IMG/VR virus record: IMGVR_UViG_3300033149_002674
Location: 1 to 64,000 of that record
Strand: one strand, 5' to 3'
Origin: a virus
DNA length: 64,000 nucleotides
The notes under the pieces are model-generated. The model was not told where the DNA came from. It did not search any database and saw nothing but the letters and a program-made list of their open reading frames with translations. Numbering within the stretch: the first letter of the stretch is position 1; each line of letters opens with the position of its first letter. The position numbers and the translations under genes were made by a program. Positions 18,638 to 27,340 of the stretch are shown in pieces.

Positions 18638-21610
18638 ATGGTTAATAGAAGCAAAGTATCAGTACCTTACAATCAATGGAATGATGCCCAGAGGGTAGAT
18701 CGTGATGACATGAACACTGAACAGGACAGAAATGTCCAGATTGACAGTGCAATCATCAACAATCACTTCGGCTCTGGTGTGTTACCGGACTCTATTGAGC
18801 AGAAGGTGCTATTCGACTCTGATAACCTCACTCAGGAGCAGCAGGCTCTTGTGGTGTCAAATGACTTCGACGGCACTGGTGTAGACGTACATGCTCAGCC
18901 AACTGACATAAATCTTGGAGAGCAGATTGAGGTTGAGCTTACTGGCGGAGAGGTTTCAGGACGTTTCAGCACAAAGGTTCTTATTGTGGGCCTGGACTTC
19001 CAAGGTGTTCCACAGTACGACCGTTTTGAGTTCTACAAGAATGAGATTCAGGTAACTAAAAAGCATTACTCAAGAATTCTTACTGTATTATTCAATGACT
19101 TCAAGGGCAACAACAATTGCTCAAGAGACCGTGGCGGAAGAATCGTCATGCGTGAGGTTCAGTCCTATCAGCTTTCCCGTGATGGCATCATGGCATCTCA
19201 GGACTTTGAGCCAAACCTATTCTTCAGAGACTTCAAGATCTCTGGTCTCATTCAGGGAGCGAACCTTACAGTATCTCTATTCCTCACCATTCAGGATGGT
19301 ATGGGTCCAGAGTATTCTGTTGACGCTCTTCAGATTCAGACAACAGTAAGGCAGAACAGATACCTTAATGCTGGCGACGTTGTAACAAAGATTGGACAGA
19401 AGTTCCAGGCTACAACCAACAACATTCAGAAGATATCACTTCTACTTGGTATTGATAAGGATAACACACAACCAGTTGAAGATCAATTCAATTGGACAGG
19501 TGATTTGGTTATTTCTATCTATGCCCTTCAGAATACTGTAACATGTCCAACTCAGATTGTTCCTGAGCTTTCTATTGACTTTGATCCTGCAGCTGAACCT
19601 ATCGTTCAGCTCTCCATGGATTATGATGACTTCAGAAGACAGGGCTATGTTCTTACCGACGTACTTCAGCCTGTTGACTTCGTTTTCGCCGATACAAAGA
19701 TTGGCTCTACAAACAATACTGAAATTGTTCCTGATAGATATTATGCAGTAACCATCTCCAGGTCTGGAGCTGCAAACACAGGAAACATCTTCACTGGTGT
19801 TGGTAACTCATATGAGGACAATTCAAGGCTTACACTTTTCAACACCTCATGGGTTGATGTTGTTGAAGAAGAGCTTTGGCATAGAGTTTACCATGCGGCA
19901 GCTAAGGTTGCTGATGGTCAGGCTTACGATTCTGGTAACGGTATCGAGATTGAGAAGACCGAGATAAACGAAGAGGGAGCTACTGTAGACTACGCTCTTG
20001 ATGCTCAATCATTCTCTGATGCTGGTGAAGGCACATTGAATACAGCGGTTGTTCAGGCTATCACAGAGTCATTCCAAGAAGAGCAGGATGAGAGAACTGG
20101 TAACCCAGTAAACTCAAGGCAGCAGTTCGAGCCATCATTCTCTTTCGTAACTAATGCTACTCTTGAAGACCTTCAGAGCACAGCAGAGCCTCTGATCATC
20201 GGTTGCGCTCAGGATGTTAACCCTAAGCAGAATGAGACTATAGACAAGATTCAGGAGTTTCCTGGTCTTGTTCGTGGTGACATTTTTAGAGTTGTCAACC
20301 CTGATCCTGACTTGCTTTCCAACAACCTTGTTGGCTCAAAGCTTGTTCCTAACAACAATTGCGTTACAAAGGATTACCTTATCACCAAGGTTTCTCTTTG
20401 CACTGACGGTTACGGAGATGTAAACGGTGACGGCTCTATTGATGCAGATGATATTGCAAGAGCTGCAGCGCTTGTGGGCGAGTCACTTCTCTTGGAGTCT
20501 ACTCAGGAAAAGATTGTTGATGGATATATTGATACTCTTGAGATTCTCAGAGCTGACGTTGATGGTGACGGATACATTTCTGCTAATGACGTTACACTTA
20601 TCACAGAGTTCGTAACAAGAGACATCAACTCATTCCCAGTTGGTACATCATTCGACCACCTTGAGATTCAGGTTCAGCAGACAATCGGACGCTTTGACGG
20701 CTACCACGATTGTGCAGATGGATATGATGCTAACACTGGTACGTACTTTGAGCAGGTTAGAATTGGCGGTGATACCGGCAACATTGTTCCTGTATCAAGC
20801 CTCTCACAGGCAGAGCAGGAATACTACGGAGCGACAATTACTCCAGATATGAACGGAATGGATCCTGATTTTAATGCTGTTCCTTTTATGGATATAGCTT
20901 ATCAGATTCAGCCTCTACCTTGGTGGCAGGACTACAACCTTGTATTCTCTTCTGATGCTAGGTTTGTACCGGCAGCGTTTACATCTGAGTCTTCAGATAC
21001 CATTGTTGATTGCGAGGTTCAGTCTACAGCTACTTGCGTTGATAGGTCTGATATCATTCCGGTATGTGACCCTGGTAAGAATGACATTCTGATTCCAAAC
21101 AACCTGATCATGAAGGGAGGTCAGGTACTCAACCCTGATGGTTCTCATTACAAGGTTGATTTGGAAATCAATCACGTCATTTTGCAGCTTCCGGAGATTC
21201 CGTTTGAGGAGTCCATCATTGATGTATTTAGAAAGTTGGTCGCAGATGCTGGTGACGGATTCACTTCTGCTGGCTATCCTGCAATGAGATTCTCTGACTG
21301 TACTCCAGTTGGGGTAGACGCTCTAGCTAGAAACCAGGTTAAGTTTGGTGTCGCAGTTCAGGCATTCAACCCGAACCTAGATGGGTACTCAGACATGGAT
21401 GGTTACGTCGTAATTGTGGATGACCATATTGGTGTTCATATTGATGACTCCACCGGTCTATTGACGCTTACAGTTCAAGATTTAGAAGTAGATCCATTGT
21501 TCATGACATTGGTTACAAAGATTGAAATCACAGTATATCTAAAGAAAGCTGGCTGGAATCAGAATACGCTGGTCATTCCACCTGAACAGATACAAGGATT
21601 ATTGAGTTAA
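18638..21610 (+). CDS. Large tail protein with dockerin-like Ca-binding repeat pair
   Basis: A 990-residue structural-looking protein. Near the middle it has two calcium-loop repeats of dockerin type: GDVNGDGSIDADD at about residues 593-605 and ADVDGDGYISAND at 639-651. Each shows the D-x-(N/D)-x-D-G-x-I-x-x-x-D ligand spacing followed by a helix (IARAAALV and VTLITEFV). The 34-residue linker makes the pair spacing somewhat longer than in typical cellulosomal dockerins. The N-terminal 350 residues look like beta sandwiches (PVDFVFADTKIGS and similar). Seven Asp-Gly-Tyr motifs are present. It is the last gene of the left tail module, starting six bases after the LamG protein. A calcium-stabilised tail fibre or connector is the likely role; a genuine cohesin partner is not visible here. 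Confidence 0.65.
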   Translation: MVNRSKVSVPYNQWNDAQRVDRDDMNTEQDRNVQIDSAIINNHFGSGVLPDSIEQKVLFDSDNLTQEQQALVVSNDFDGTGVDVHAQPTDINLGEQIEVELTGGEVSGRFSTKVLIVGLDFQGVPQYDRFEFYKNEIQVTKKHYSRILTVLFNDFKGNNNCSRDRGGRIVMREVQSYQLSRDGIMASQDFEPNLFFRDFKISGLIQGANLTVSLFLTIQDGMGPEYSVDALQIQTTVRQNRYLNAGDVVTKIGQKFQATTNNIQKISLLLGIDKDNTQPVEDQFNWTGDLVISIYALQNTVTCPTQIVPELSIDFDPAAEPIVQLSMDYDDFRRQGYVLTDVLQPVDFVFADTKIGSTNNTEIVPDRYYAVTISRSGAANTGNIFTGVGNSYEDNSRLTLFNTSWVDVVEEELWHRVYHAAAKVADGQAYDSGNGIEIEKTEINEEGATVDYALDAQSFSDAGEGTLNTAVVQAITESFQEEQDERTGNPVNSRQQFEPSFSFVTNATLEDLQSTAEPLIIGCAQDVNPKQNETIDKIQEFPGLVRGDIFRVVNPDPDLLSNNLVGSKLVPNNNCVTKDYLITKVSLCTDGYGDVNGDGSIDADDIARAAALVGESLLLESTQEKIVDGYIDTLEILRADVDGDGYISANDVTLITEFVTRDINSFPVGTSFDHLEIQVQQTIGRFDGYHDCADGYDANTGTYFEQVRIGGDTGNIVPVSSLSQAEQEYYGATITPDMNGMDPDFNAVPFMDIAYQIQPLPWWQDYNLVFSSDARFVPAAFTSESSDTIVDCEVQSTATCVDRSDIIPVCDPGKNDILIPNNLIMKGGQVLNPDGSHYKVDLEINHVILQLPEIPFEESIIDVFRKLVADAGDGFTSAGYPAMRFSDCTPVGVDALARNQVKFGVAVQAFNPNLDGYSDMDGYVVIVDDHIGVHIDDSTGLLTLTVQDLEVDPLFMTLVTKIEITVYLKKAGWNQNTLVIPPEQIQGLLS

Positions 21611-21613
21611 GTA

Positions 21614-21796
21614 TTGAAGAGGATTGTAGTTTTTTTGGTTGTAAGTTTGTTTCTTGCTTCGGCTTGCAGGCCAGGTACACCCAAAAGACCTTCTCCTTCG
21701 AAAGACGCTCATGCTGAGAAGCGGAAAAAAGAGGAGCAAGAACCCACTATTATTGCACCTCCACCAGCATACGGTAATAAAGTTGTAAGGAAATAA
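21614..21796 (+). CDS. Small putative lipoprotein, proline-rich
   Basis: A 60-residue product from a TTG start. The first 18 residues form a lipoprotein-type signal: KR, a hydrophobic core VVFLVVSLFL, then ASAC, with C18 as the candidate lipidated residue. The -3 position is Ala rather than the usual Leu, so the lipobox is imperfect. The mature part is short, charged and rich in Pro (RPGTPKRPSPS, APPPAYG). Size and composition resemble outer-membrane spanins of the Rz1 type, and also small phage lipoproteins that block superinfecting phage. No Rz-like partner gene is adjacent or overlapping, which counts against the spanin reading. The ribosome-binding site is weak. Confidence 0.55.
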   Translation: MKRIVVFLVVSLFLASACRPGTPKRPSPSKDAHAEKRKKEEQEPTIIAPPPAYGNKVVRK

Positions 21797-21813
21797 TCAT
21801 TATTGGTATCGCT

Positions 21814-21822
21814 TGATATATA
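21814..21822 (+). promoter_or_regulatory. Candidate promoter motif TGATATATA before HNH gene 2
   Basis: This extended -10-like 9-mer sits in the 33-base gap before 21830 and is identical to one at 8632-8640. No clear -35 or ribosome-binding site is seen between it and the start codon. Motif recurrence is the only support. Confidence 0.25.
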
Positions 21823-21829
21823 GATATTC

Positions 21830-22561
21830 ATGAAAGAATGTCGCATATGCAATGAATTAAAGGACCCCTCTTGTTTTTACAAGAGGGGTTCTGGCGGTTA
21901 TAGGACTGAATGCAAAGAGTGCATAAAGTCTAAGGCGAAAAAAGAATATAGAAAAGACCCCTATAAAATAAAGTCTCGTGTTGCCCTTTATAGGAAAAAC
22001 AATAGAGATAAAATAATAGAAAACATGCGTGAGTATAACTCAAGAGAAGAGGTTAAAAAACGTATGGTTAAGTATAGACAAGATAATAAGAAAGAGCTTC
22101 GAAAGAAGGAGCGAGAGTGGCACAAAAACAACCCTGAAAAATCTCGTGCTATATCCAGAAAGAGGGCGGCGAAAAGAAGGGAGAATCCAGTTATTAGGGT
22201 TAGGTATAATGTTAGCAGAGCTGTTGGGCTGGCTTTGAACAGACAGGGCTCATCTAAGGCTGGCGAGTCTACATTTAAGTATTTGGATTATACTTTAGAT
22301 GATTTAAAGAAACACTTGGAGTCTATGTTTGAAGATTGGATGACCTGGGATAACTATGGGCCATATAAGGTAAGTGAGTGGGATGATAATAATTTATCGA
22401 CATGGACGTGGCAGATAGACCACATCATATGTCAGGCAAGTTTACCATATGATTCTATGGATCACCCTAACTTTAAAAAGTGTTGGGCGCTTAGTAATTT
22501 GAGACCGTATTCTTCTAAGCAAAACTGCCTTGATGGCGCTAATAAAGTAAGGAACAGATGA
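21830..22561 (+). CDS. Free-standing HNH endonuclease 2
   Basis: A 243-residue basic protein built like the HNH gene at 3506-4315 but with only one N-terminal zinc-knuckle pair (CRIC at residues 4-7, CKEC near 30). A Lys/Arg-rich helical linker follows, then a nuclease core with WTWQIDHIICQ (D197, H198), LPYDSM, NFKKCW and LSNLRPYSSKQN. The family nicks or cuts DNA at a target near its own gene and behaves as a homing element. It lies between the lipoprotein and the first glycosyltransferase and overlaps the latter by ATGA. There is no obvious ribosome-binding site before ATG 21830, and a strong hairpin begins 31 bases into the gene, so translation may be restrained. Confidence 0.88.
   Translation: MKECRICNELKDPSCFYKRGSGGYRTECKECIKSKAKKEYRKDPYKIKSRVALYRKNNRDKIIENMREYNSREEVKKRMVKYRQDNKKELRKKEREWHKNNPEKSRAISRKRAAKRRENPVIRVRYNVSRAVGLALNRQGSSKAGESTFKYLDYTLDDLKKHLESMFEDWMTWDNYGPYKVSEWDDNNLSTWTWQIDHIICQASLPYDSMDHPNFKKCWALSNLRPYSSKQNCLDGANKVRNR
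21861..21892 (+). other. 14-bp hairpin inside the start of HNH gene 2
   Basis: Arm AGGACCCCTCTTGT (21861-21874), loop TTTT, arm ACAAGAGGGGTTCT (21879-21892); one G-T pair, otherwise perfect. It is in coding sequence (residues about 11-21). No T-run follows, so it is not a standard terminator on the + strand. It could hinder initiation or early elongation, as hairpins do in some homing-endonuclease transcripts, or mark a recombination site. Confidence 0.6.
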
Positions 22562-23670
22562 GAATCAAAATTCAGCAATTTTTGTTCGGAGCCAATCATA
22601 GTTGGGCAGTAGTGGGACAGAACCTTGGTCGTGCTATGATTAAGCTTGGTCATGATGTTGAATTCGTGTCAACTGACGGGTTTGATGACAAATACTGCCC
22701 AGACGACCTGAAGCCATTTGTAAGACCTCAACCAACCGGTTCTTATGATTGTCAGGTTTCGTACACAGCCCCTCACAATTGGGGTCCATACCTGGCTTAT
22801 GGCAATAAAAATAAGTTCGGTATCTGGAATTATGAGTACAACTCAAAAGCAGACGCTTCAAAGCTTTTACTTCAAGGATTTGGTAAGAACTATAAGCATA
22901 CCACTAAGGTCCTACCTTCCTCTCATTTTACAAAGCAGGTGTTTATCAACATGGGTATTCCAGCTGATGAGCAGGTAGTTGTGCCACATGGAATTAACCT
23001 GGAAGATTTTGAGTCCACAAATAAGGCTGAGCTTAAAACATCTGCATCTAAAAAGATTCTTCTTAATATAGCCCAGCCACATAGAAGAAAGAACTTAGCT
23101 GCTGCCCTAGAGTCTTACGGTAAGGCATTTAAGAAGGGTGATGATGTTTGTCTTATAGCTAAGGTATTTACTGCTAATAAGCAGAAGATGGGATTTGATG
23201 TTGACTTTTTAAAGATGCTTAAAACATTCAAGTCAAAGTATAAGAGCCATGCGGAGATTGAGGTGATGACATCATATGTCCCAAACATCGCTGATCTTTA
23301 CAATTCATGTGATATTAATTTCTCAGCAACTCATGCAGAGTGCTGGCACTTGCCTTCTTTGGAGGCTCTTGCAGCAGGACTAGTGAACGTGGTTCCAAAC
23401 TATGGTGGCCAGTTAGAGTTCTGTAATTCGGAGAACGGTCTACTCATTGAAGGTAGAGAGGTACGTGCTCCTAGAGATCATCAATATTGGAAATTCAATC
23501 CTCAGGCTGTTCACTTCAAGGTTGATACAGATCATGCGGCACAGCTTCTTCAGCAAGCTGTAAGTAATACTGATGAGTTGAAGGCTAAGTTTGGCCCTGA
23601 AATGAAGAAGACAGTACAGCATTTCACATGGGAAAATGCTGCGAAGCAGATATTGGATCTGTGCGAATAA
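22558..23670 (+). CDS. GT-B glycosyltransferase, GT4-like
   Basis: A 370-residue protein with a GT-B layout: N-terminal glycine-bearing loop region (GANHSWAVVGQNLGRAMIKLG), a central VVVPHGINLEDFE linker motif typical of GT4 enzymes, LLNIAQPHRRKNL (the 'grkn' strand-loop), and the E-x7-E signature at E261 and E269 in AECWHLPSLEALAAG. These enzymes transfer a sugar from a nucleotide donor with retention of configuration; the acceptor here is unknown. Its ATG overlaps the HNH stop by four bases. It opens the glycan island; the 93-base gap after it carries a structured element and the next glycosyltransferase. Confidence 0.85.
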   Translation: MRIKIQQFLFGANHSWAVVGQNLGRAMIKLGHDVEFVSTDGFDDKYCPDDLKPFVRPQPTGSYDCQVSYTAPHNWGPYLAYGNKNKFGIWNYEYNSKADASKLLLQGFGKNYKHTTKVLPSSHFTKQVFINMGIPADEQVVVPHGINLEDFESTNKAELKTSASKKILLNIAQPHRRKNLAAALESYGKAFKKGDDVCLIAKVFTANKQKMGFDVDFLKMLKTFKSKYKSHAEIEVMTSYVPNIADLYNSCDINFSATHAECWHLPSLEALAAGLVNVVPNYGGQLEFCNSENGLLIEGREVRAPRDHQYWKFNPQAVHFKVDTDHAAQLLQQAVSNTDELKAKFGPEMKKTVQHFTWENAAKQILDLCE

Positions 23671-23713
23671 AGTTTGTGGTAAAGATGTATGATGCATTTT
23701 ACTAATTAAGAAG

Positions 23714-23752
23714 TAGCTATAGTAACTGACGGTAGTTGGCGTATTATAGCTA
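23714..23752 (+). other. Inverted repeat / structured leader between glycosyltransferases
   Basis: In the 93-base gap, TAGCTATA (23714-23721) pairs with TATAGCTA (23745-23752); between them AACTG and TAGTT can form a second small stem. No T-tract follows. The SD-like AGGAG lies just outside, 3' of the outer stem. A leader or operator is possible; there is no match I recognise to a known RNA. Confidence 0.35.
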
Positions 23753-23763
23753 ATAGGAGAAAA

Positions 23764-24471
23764 ATGAGTAAGACAAAGTTATCAATAGTAATTCCAGTAT
23801 GGAACAACTACAATTTTACGAAGAAATGTCTTGAAGATCTTAATGAGCTTCCTGATGATCATGAAGTAGTTGTTGTAGATAATGGATCAACGGACGCAAC
23901 TAGAAAGTTGGAATCTACTAAGAAGATTAAGATAGTTCGTAATTCGGAAAATCTTGGATTCGCAAAAGCTTGTAACATCGGTTATACAATGTCAGATGGC
24001 GATAATGTTATGTTTTTGAATAATGACATTCGTGTAAGATCTGATAAATCAACATGGACAAAGCCAATTATCGAGGCCTGTGAGTCTGGTAAGTGTCTAG
24101 TTGGTCCAACCGTTGGTATCCTTGATGCTAGGTTCAACTTCGTTACAGAGGCTGAGAAGATGCCATCCAAGGGGCATGTTTACATGTCTGGTTGGAATCT
24201 CAGTGCTTCTGTTGAGACATGGAAAGACCTTACCCTTGACGAATACCCTGGACCATTCTCTGAGGAGTTTGGTATTGCTTATTTCGAGGACACTGACCTC
24301 GGATTCAGAGCAATTGAAGAGGGATATGAGTATAAGATTGTGCCTTGCCCAGTTCATCACTTTGGCAAGATGACATCAAAGAAACTTGGAACATCTAAGT
24401 TTTACCTTCCAGCAAAGGCTAAGTTCATTGAGAAGTGGACTGGCAGAGCGGACGCGATACTGAGAAAGTAA
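23764..24471 (+). CDS. Glycosyltransferase family 2
   Basis: A 235-residue GT-A enzyme. It starts with KLSIVIPVWNNYNFTKKCL, the classic GT2 opening, then VVVVDNGSTD (DNGSTD at 39-44, nucleotide binding), NSENLGFAKACNIG, and MFLNNDI (LNND at 85-88, the metal-binding DXD equivalent). A later YFEDTDLGFRA motif supplies the probable catalytic acidic pair. GT2 enzymes of this rhamnosyl/galactosyl-like subgroup elongate surface polysaccharides using nucleotide sugars, with inversion. There is no membrane segment, so it should be cytoplasmic. Good AGGAG site before ATG 23764; the stop overlaps the next start by one base. Confidence 0.88.
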   Translation: MSKTKLSIVIPVWNNYNFTKKCLEDLNELPDDHEVVVVDNGSTDATRKLESTKKIKIVRNSENLGFAKACNIGYTMSDGDNVMFLNNDIRVRSDKSTWTKPIIEACESGKCLVGPTVGILDARFNFVTEAEKMPSKGHVYMSGWNLSASVETWKDLTLDEYPGPFSEEFGIAYFEDTDLGFRAIEEGYEYKIVPCPVHHFGKMTSKKLGTSKFYLPAKAKFIEKWTGRADAILRK

Positions 24472-24833
24472 TGGGAACTACGCAACAAGATATCATTAAC
24501 CTAATTACGAAGCATTCTTATGCTGCTGGGATAGTGGTAAGCATAAATACTTTTAATGATTTCTTTAATTGGGGCAAGGGTTCTCTTTTTGATCCGGAAA
24601 CTAATCGAACGCGCTTGCAAAAAGGGATTTATGCTTATGTATTAGGAAGGTGTATTGTTGTTTCGAAAGCCATTCCAGACGGAGAGGTCGTACCAGTGAG
24701 TAATAGCTTTTTAGAAGACATAATAATGTCTAAAGAGTCTAAGTTCACTAGAGTAGATCTGATAAAGCATCTTAGAGATTATGGAATGACAGAACTTGCA
24801 AATATTTTACAAATGGATGAGGCACTATTATGA
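24471..24833 (+). CDS. Hypothetical small protein between glycosyltransferases
   Basis: A 120-residue protein with no recognised family. I choose ATG 24471 because it overlaps the preceding stop by one base (TAATG); an upstream in-frame start at 24435 would lie deep inside the glycosyltransferase. The sequence is mixed, with an aromatic stretch INTFNDFFNWG and a C-terminal helix of the form LIKHLRDYGMTELANILQ. No signal or membrane segment. It overlaps the next gene by ATGA, so it is translationally coupled within the glycan operon. Possible roles include a cofactor or regulator of the island, but nothing in the sequence decides this. Confidence 0.65.
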   Translation: MGTTQQDIINLITKHSYAAGIVVSINTFNDFFNWGKGSLFDPETNRTRLQKGIYAYVLGRCIVVSKAIPDGEVVPVSNSFLEDIIMSKESKFTRVDLIKHLRDYGMTELANILQMDEALL

Positions 24834-25639
24834 AATTACATTTACTAACACTCACCTGGAACGGTGAAGACAAGATTAAGGCACTACAGCCTGGGCTAAT
24901 GAGGAACATGGAAAACGCAGGTATTGAATGCGTTTGGCATGTTAAGGATAACGGCTCAAAGGATAATACCGTTGAATGGCTAAAGGATTCTCCAAACACC
25001 GTTGTGTACCCAGTTGGTCACAACAGAGACTCCTTTGCAGGTGGAATGAACTATCTCTTCGACAAGGCGCAGCCTGCAGATGATGACCTAGTTCTTCTTC
25101 TCAACAATGACGTTGTTTTTGGTGACGACGTATCACTCAAGAAGATGATAGACCTTCAGAAGACTTCTGGTTCTGATATGGTTGGTTGTAGGCTTCTATT
25201 CACTGGAACTAATAAACTACAGCACGCTGGCGTTATCTTTAGCCCACGTTACGGCAATATGCCATTCCACTTCAGACCAGGTGATGAGTCTGATGCTGCA
25301 GCGGAAAAGAATAGGTACTTCCAAGCTGTAACTGCAGCTGTCGTTCTTGTGACTGCTAAGTCATGGAAAGAAGTTGACGGTATGGATAATAAGTATCAGT
25401 GGGCGTTTGAGGATATCGATCTTTGTATGAAGGTTGGCAAGCTCAAGAAGAACAATGTTATATACTGTGGTGGCACGAAGATCTTCCATGAAGAGTCTGC
25501 TTCACTGAAGAAGAATCCAGTCAATAAGATGTTCATGTCTCCAAACGTCAAGCACTTCAAGTCCAAGTGGACTGGAAAGTATGAGCTTGACCATGATAAG
25601 TACTTAAACGATTCTAGTTACAATGAGGCCAAAGTTTAG
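24830..25639 (+). CDS. Glycosyltransferase family 2
   Basis: A 269-residue GT-A enzyme: KLHLLTLTWNGEDKI opening, HVKDNGSKDNTVEWL (nucleotide-binding loop around residues 38-50), FAGGMNYLF, and LLLNNDVVF with LNND at 91-94 as metal site. AFEDIDLCMKVG near the C-terminal third is the typical acidic motif with the catalytic base. Closest in style to rhamnosyltransferase-like GT2 proteins that work on O-antigen or similar glycans. It overlaps the genes on both sides (four bases upstream, 17 downstream), which argues for one polycistronic, coupled unit. Confidence 0.87.
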   Translation: MKLHLLTLTWNGEDKIKALQPGLMRNMENAGIECVWHVKDNGSKDNTVEWLKDSPNTVVYPVGHNRDSFAGGMNYLFDKAQPADDDLVLLLNNDVVFGDDVSLKKMIDLQKTSGSDMVGCRLLFTGTNKLQHAGVIFSPRYGNMPFHFRPGDESDAAAEKNRYFQAVTAAVVLVTAKSWKEVDGMDNKYQWAFEDIDLCMKVGKLKKNNVIYCGGTKIFHEESASLKKNPVNKMFMSPNVKHFKSKWTGKYELDHDKYLNDSSYNEAKV

Positions 25640-26597
25640 TAAAAAGCTGTTTCCCTTTTCCCCTGGGATACCTTGGACTGTAAAGAACAATAAGTACATA
25701 TTACCTAATGTTGATGCTAAGATTTGGCAGAGAGCATTAGGAGGGAAGGACTTCATAATCTCCTGCTACGGTGGATTTTTGGAGTCCTTTTTTTCTTTGT
25801 CTTACTGTGAGGCGATTGCCGCAACAGATCCATTCAGGGAAATCATGTGGATGGGCAATCCCACGTTCGAGCCGCTCGTCTCTATGCAGGGTATAGCTAA
25901 AGTTGCGCCTTTTGACTTGGGCTCTGATATTGTTGACAAGTATCCAGTTCCAATATTTATGGATGCAGAAAATCACGCCTACTTTAATGTAATGAATGAT
26001 TATCTAAAAACAAAGTCATTCAAATCAAAAGACTTCATTATTAACAATCAACACTGTCTAGAACAGGTGTATAAGAACTGTCCCATTACTTGGGATTCAT
26101 ATGTACCAAAGATTCGTTCAGATGAAAGGATAAAGTACAAACTGTGGAAGAGAGATAACAAGTTCTACGATAACGCTAAGTATATAGTTATCTTTCCAAA
26201 GCCATGGCAATCCATGCATGAAGAAGACTGCCTTGGTTGGAATGACCGGCAAGTCAAAGAGTTTGCCTCAATGGTTCGTCACAAAGGGATCTCGGTTGTG
26301 GCATGTGGTTTTGGTAATCGAGACTATTATGACTCATCAGGCGTAATTTCTGCGCCTTTGGACATAGAGATCATGATGGGTTTGATACAGAATTCTTGGG
26401 GTGTTTTGTCGGCAGATATAGATAATCTACTTGTTACTATGGCGGTTTCAGATTCATCTATAATTATGTCGAGAGAGCCATCAGAAATATATGAACTTTA
26501 TAGCGCAGCAGAGTTTTTAGATGCACAGAATGTTATATTCACAGATAGGGATATGCTACCTAGAGATGTGTATCAGTTTTTAGAGGGAATCGTATGA
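25623..26597 (+). CDS. Putative GT-B-like glycan protein
   Basis: A 324-residue protein I cannot place with certainty. It has an N-terminal IISCYGGFLESFFSLSYCEAI segment, a middle KYIVIFPKPW strand that looks like the start of a C-terminal Rossmann domain, followed by WNDRQVKEFASMVRHKGISVVACGFG and LLVTMAVSDSSIIMSREPSE. This order is reminiscent of heptosyltransferase (GT9)-like GT-B folds, where a sugar-nucleotide binds the second domain. The usual conserved GT9 motifs are not clear. Embedded and overlapping in the glycosyltransferase run (17 bases with the previous gene, ATGA with the next), so a glycan role is the best inference. Confidence 0.55.
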   Translation: MRPKFSKKLFPFSPGIPWTVKNNKYILPNVDAKIWQRALGGKDFIISCYGGFLESFFSLSYCEAIAATDPFREIMWMGNPTFEPLVSMQGIAKVAPFDLGSDIVDKYPVPIFMDAENHAYFNVMNDYLKTKSFKSKDFIINNQHCLEQVYKNCPITWDSYVPKIRSDERIKYKLWKRDNKFYDNAKYIVIFPKPWQSMHEEDCLGWNDRQVKEFASMVRHKGISVVACGFGNRDYYDSSGVISAPLDIEIMMGLIQNSWGVLSADIDNLLVTMAVSDSSIIMSREPSEIYELYSAAEFLDAQNVIFTDRDMLPRDVYQFLEGIV

Positions 26598-27340
26598 GTG
26601 AGAAGAAAGATGTAATCACCTTAATGATGGTGACGTATAATAGGCTTGATTTAACTAAGAGAACAATTAAGTCACTACATGATAATACAAAGGTTCACTA
26701 CAATCTAGTAATCGTAGATAATGGCTCAGAGGATGGTACTGTTGAGTATCTGAATGAGCTAGCTGCAGAGCACGATAGCGTTCACCTCAATCTACTTCCG
26801 GAGAACAAGGGCATCGCTATTGGTCGTAACATAGCACTTAAGAAAGCTGTTGAGCTTGAGACGAACTGGTTCTGTACGATTGATAATGACGTAGAGGTCC
26901 CAGATGGTTGGCTTACAGAAGCTATTGACATCATGAAGGCCAACCCAAAGTACGCCATGATTGGTGTGAATATGGAGGGTGTCAAGTATCCCGTTGTGGA
27001 GCAGAATGGATTTAAGTTTCAGTCCAAGCCTAGGGGAAATCTAGGAACTGCTTGTATTGTATTCCAGTCTAAGCTTCAAAAGATGCTTGGATACTTCAGC
27101 ACAGAGTATGGACTTTATGGCGAAGAAGATGCTGATTATGGCATGAGAGCTAGGGTTTGCGGATTTGGACTCGGGTACATTGAAAGGATGGGAAATCACT
27201 TTGGTGTTGGTGAATTAGACCAAGGTGAGTATAGAGAATTCAAAGATGAGATGCATAAGAACAATTTAGCTAAGTTTAATGCTAATTGTGGCGCATATGC
27301 AAGGAGAGAGAAAAATCTATATTTCCCATACAAGGACTGA
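26594..27340 (+). CDS. Glycosyltransferase family 2
   Basis: A 248-residue GT-A enzyme with VITLMMVTYNRLDLTKRTI, VIVDNGSEDGTVEYL, PENKGIAIGRNIAL and FCTIDNDVEVPDGW (DND near residues 96-98, metal binding). A GEEDADYGMRARV motif follows, the equivalent of the family's ED..R catalytic region. These are all the landmarks of a soluble inverting GT2. It overlaps the upstream gene by ATGA, and the next gene starts on the base after its TGA. Confidence 0.88.
   Translation: MSEKKDVITLMMVTYNRLDLTKRTIKSLHDNTKVHYNLVIVDNGSEDGTVEYLNELAAEHDSVHLNLLPENKGIAIGRNIALKKAVELETNWFCTIDNDVEVPDGWLTEAIDIMKANPKYAMIGVNMEGVKYPVVEQNGFKFQSKPRGNLGTACIVFQSKLQKMLGYFSTEYGLYGEEDADYGMRARVCGFGLGYIERMGNHFGVGELDQGEYREFKDEMHKNNLAKFNANCGAYARREKNLYFPYKD

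Noticed and set aside
24435-24470. Upstream start for the 120-residue gene
   Set aside because: It would lie inside the GT2 gene; the coupled ATG at 24471 is better.
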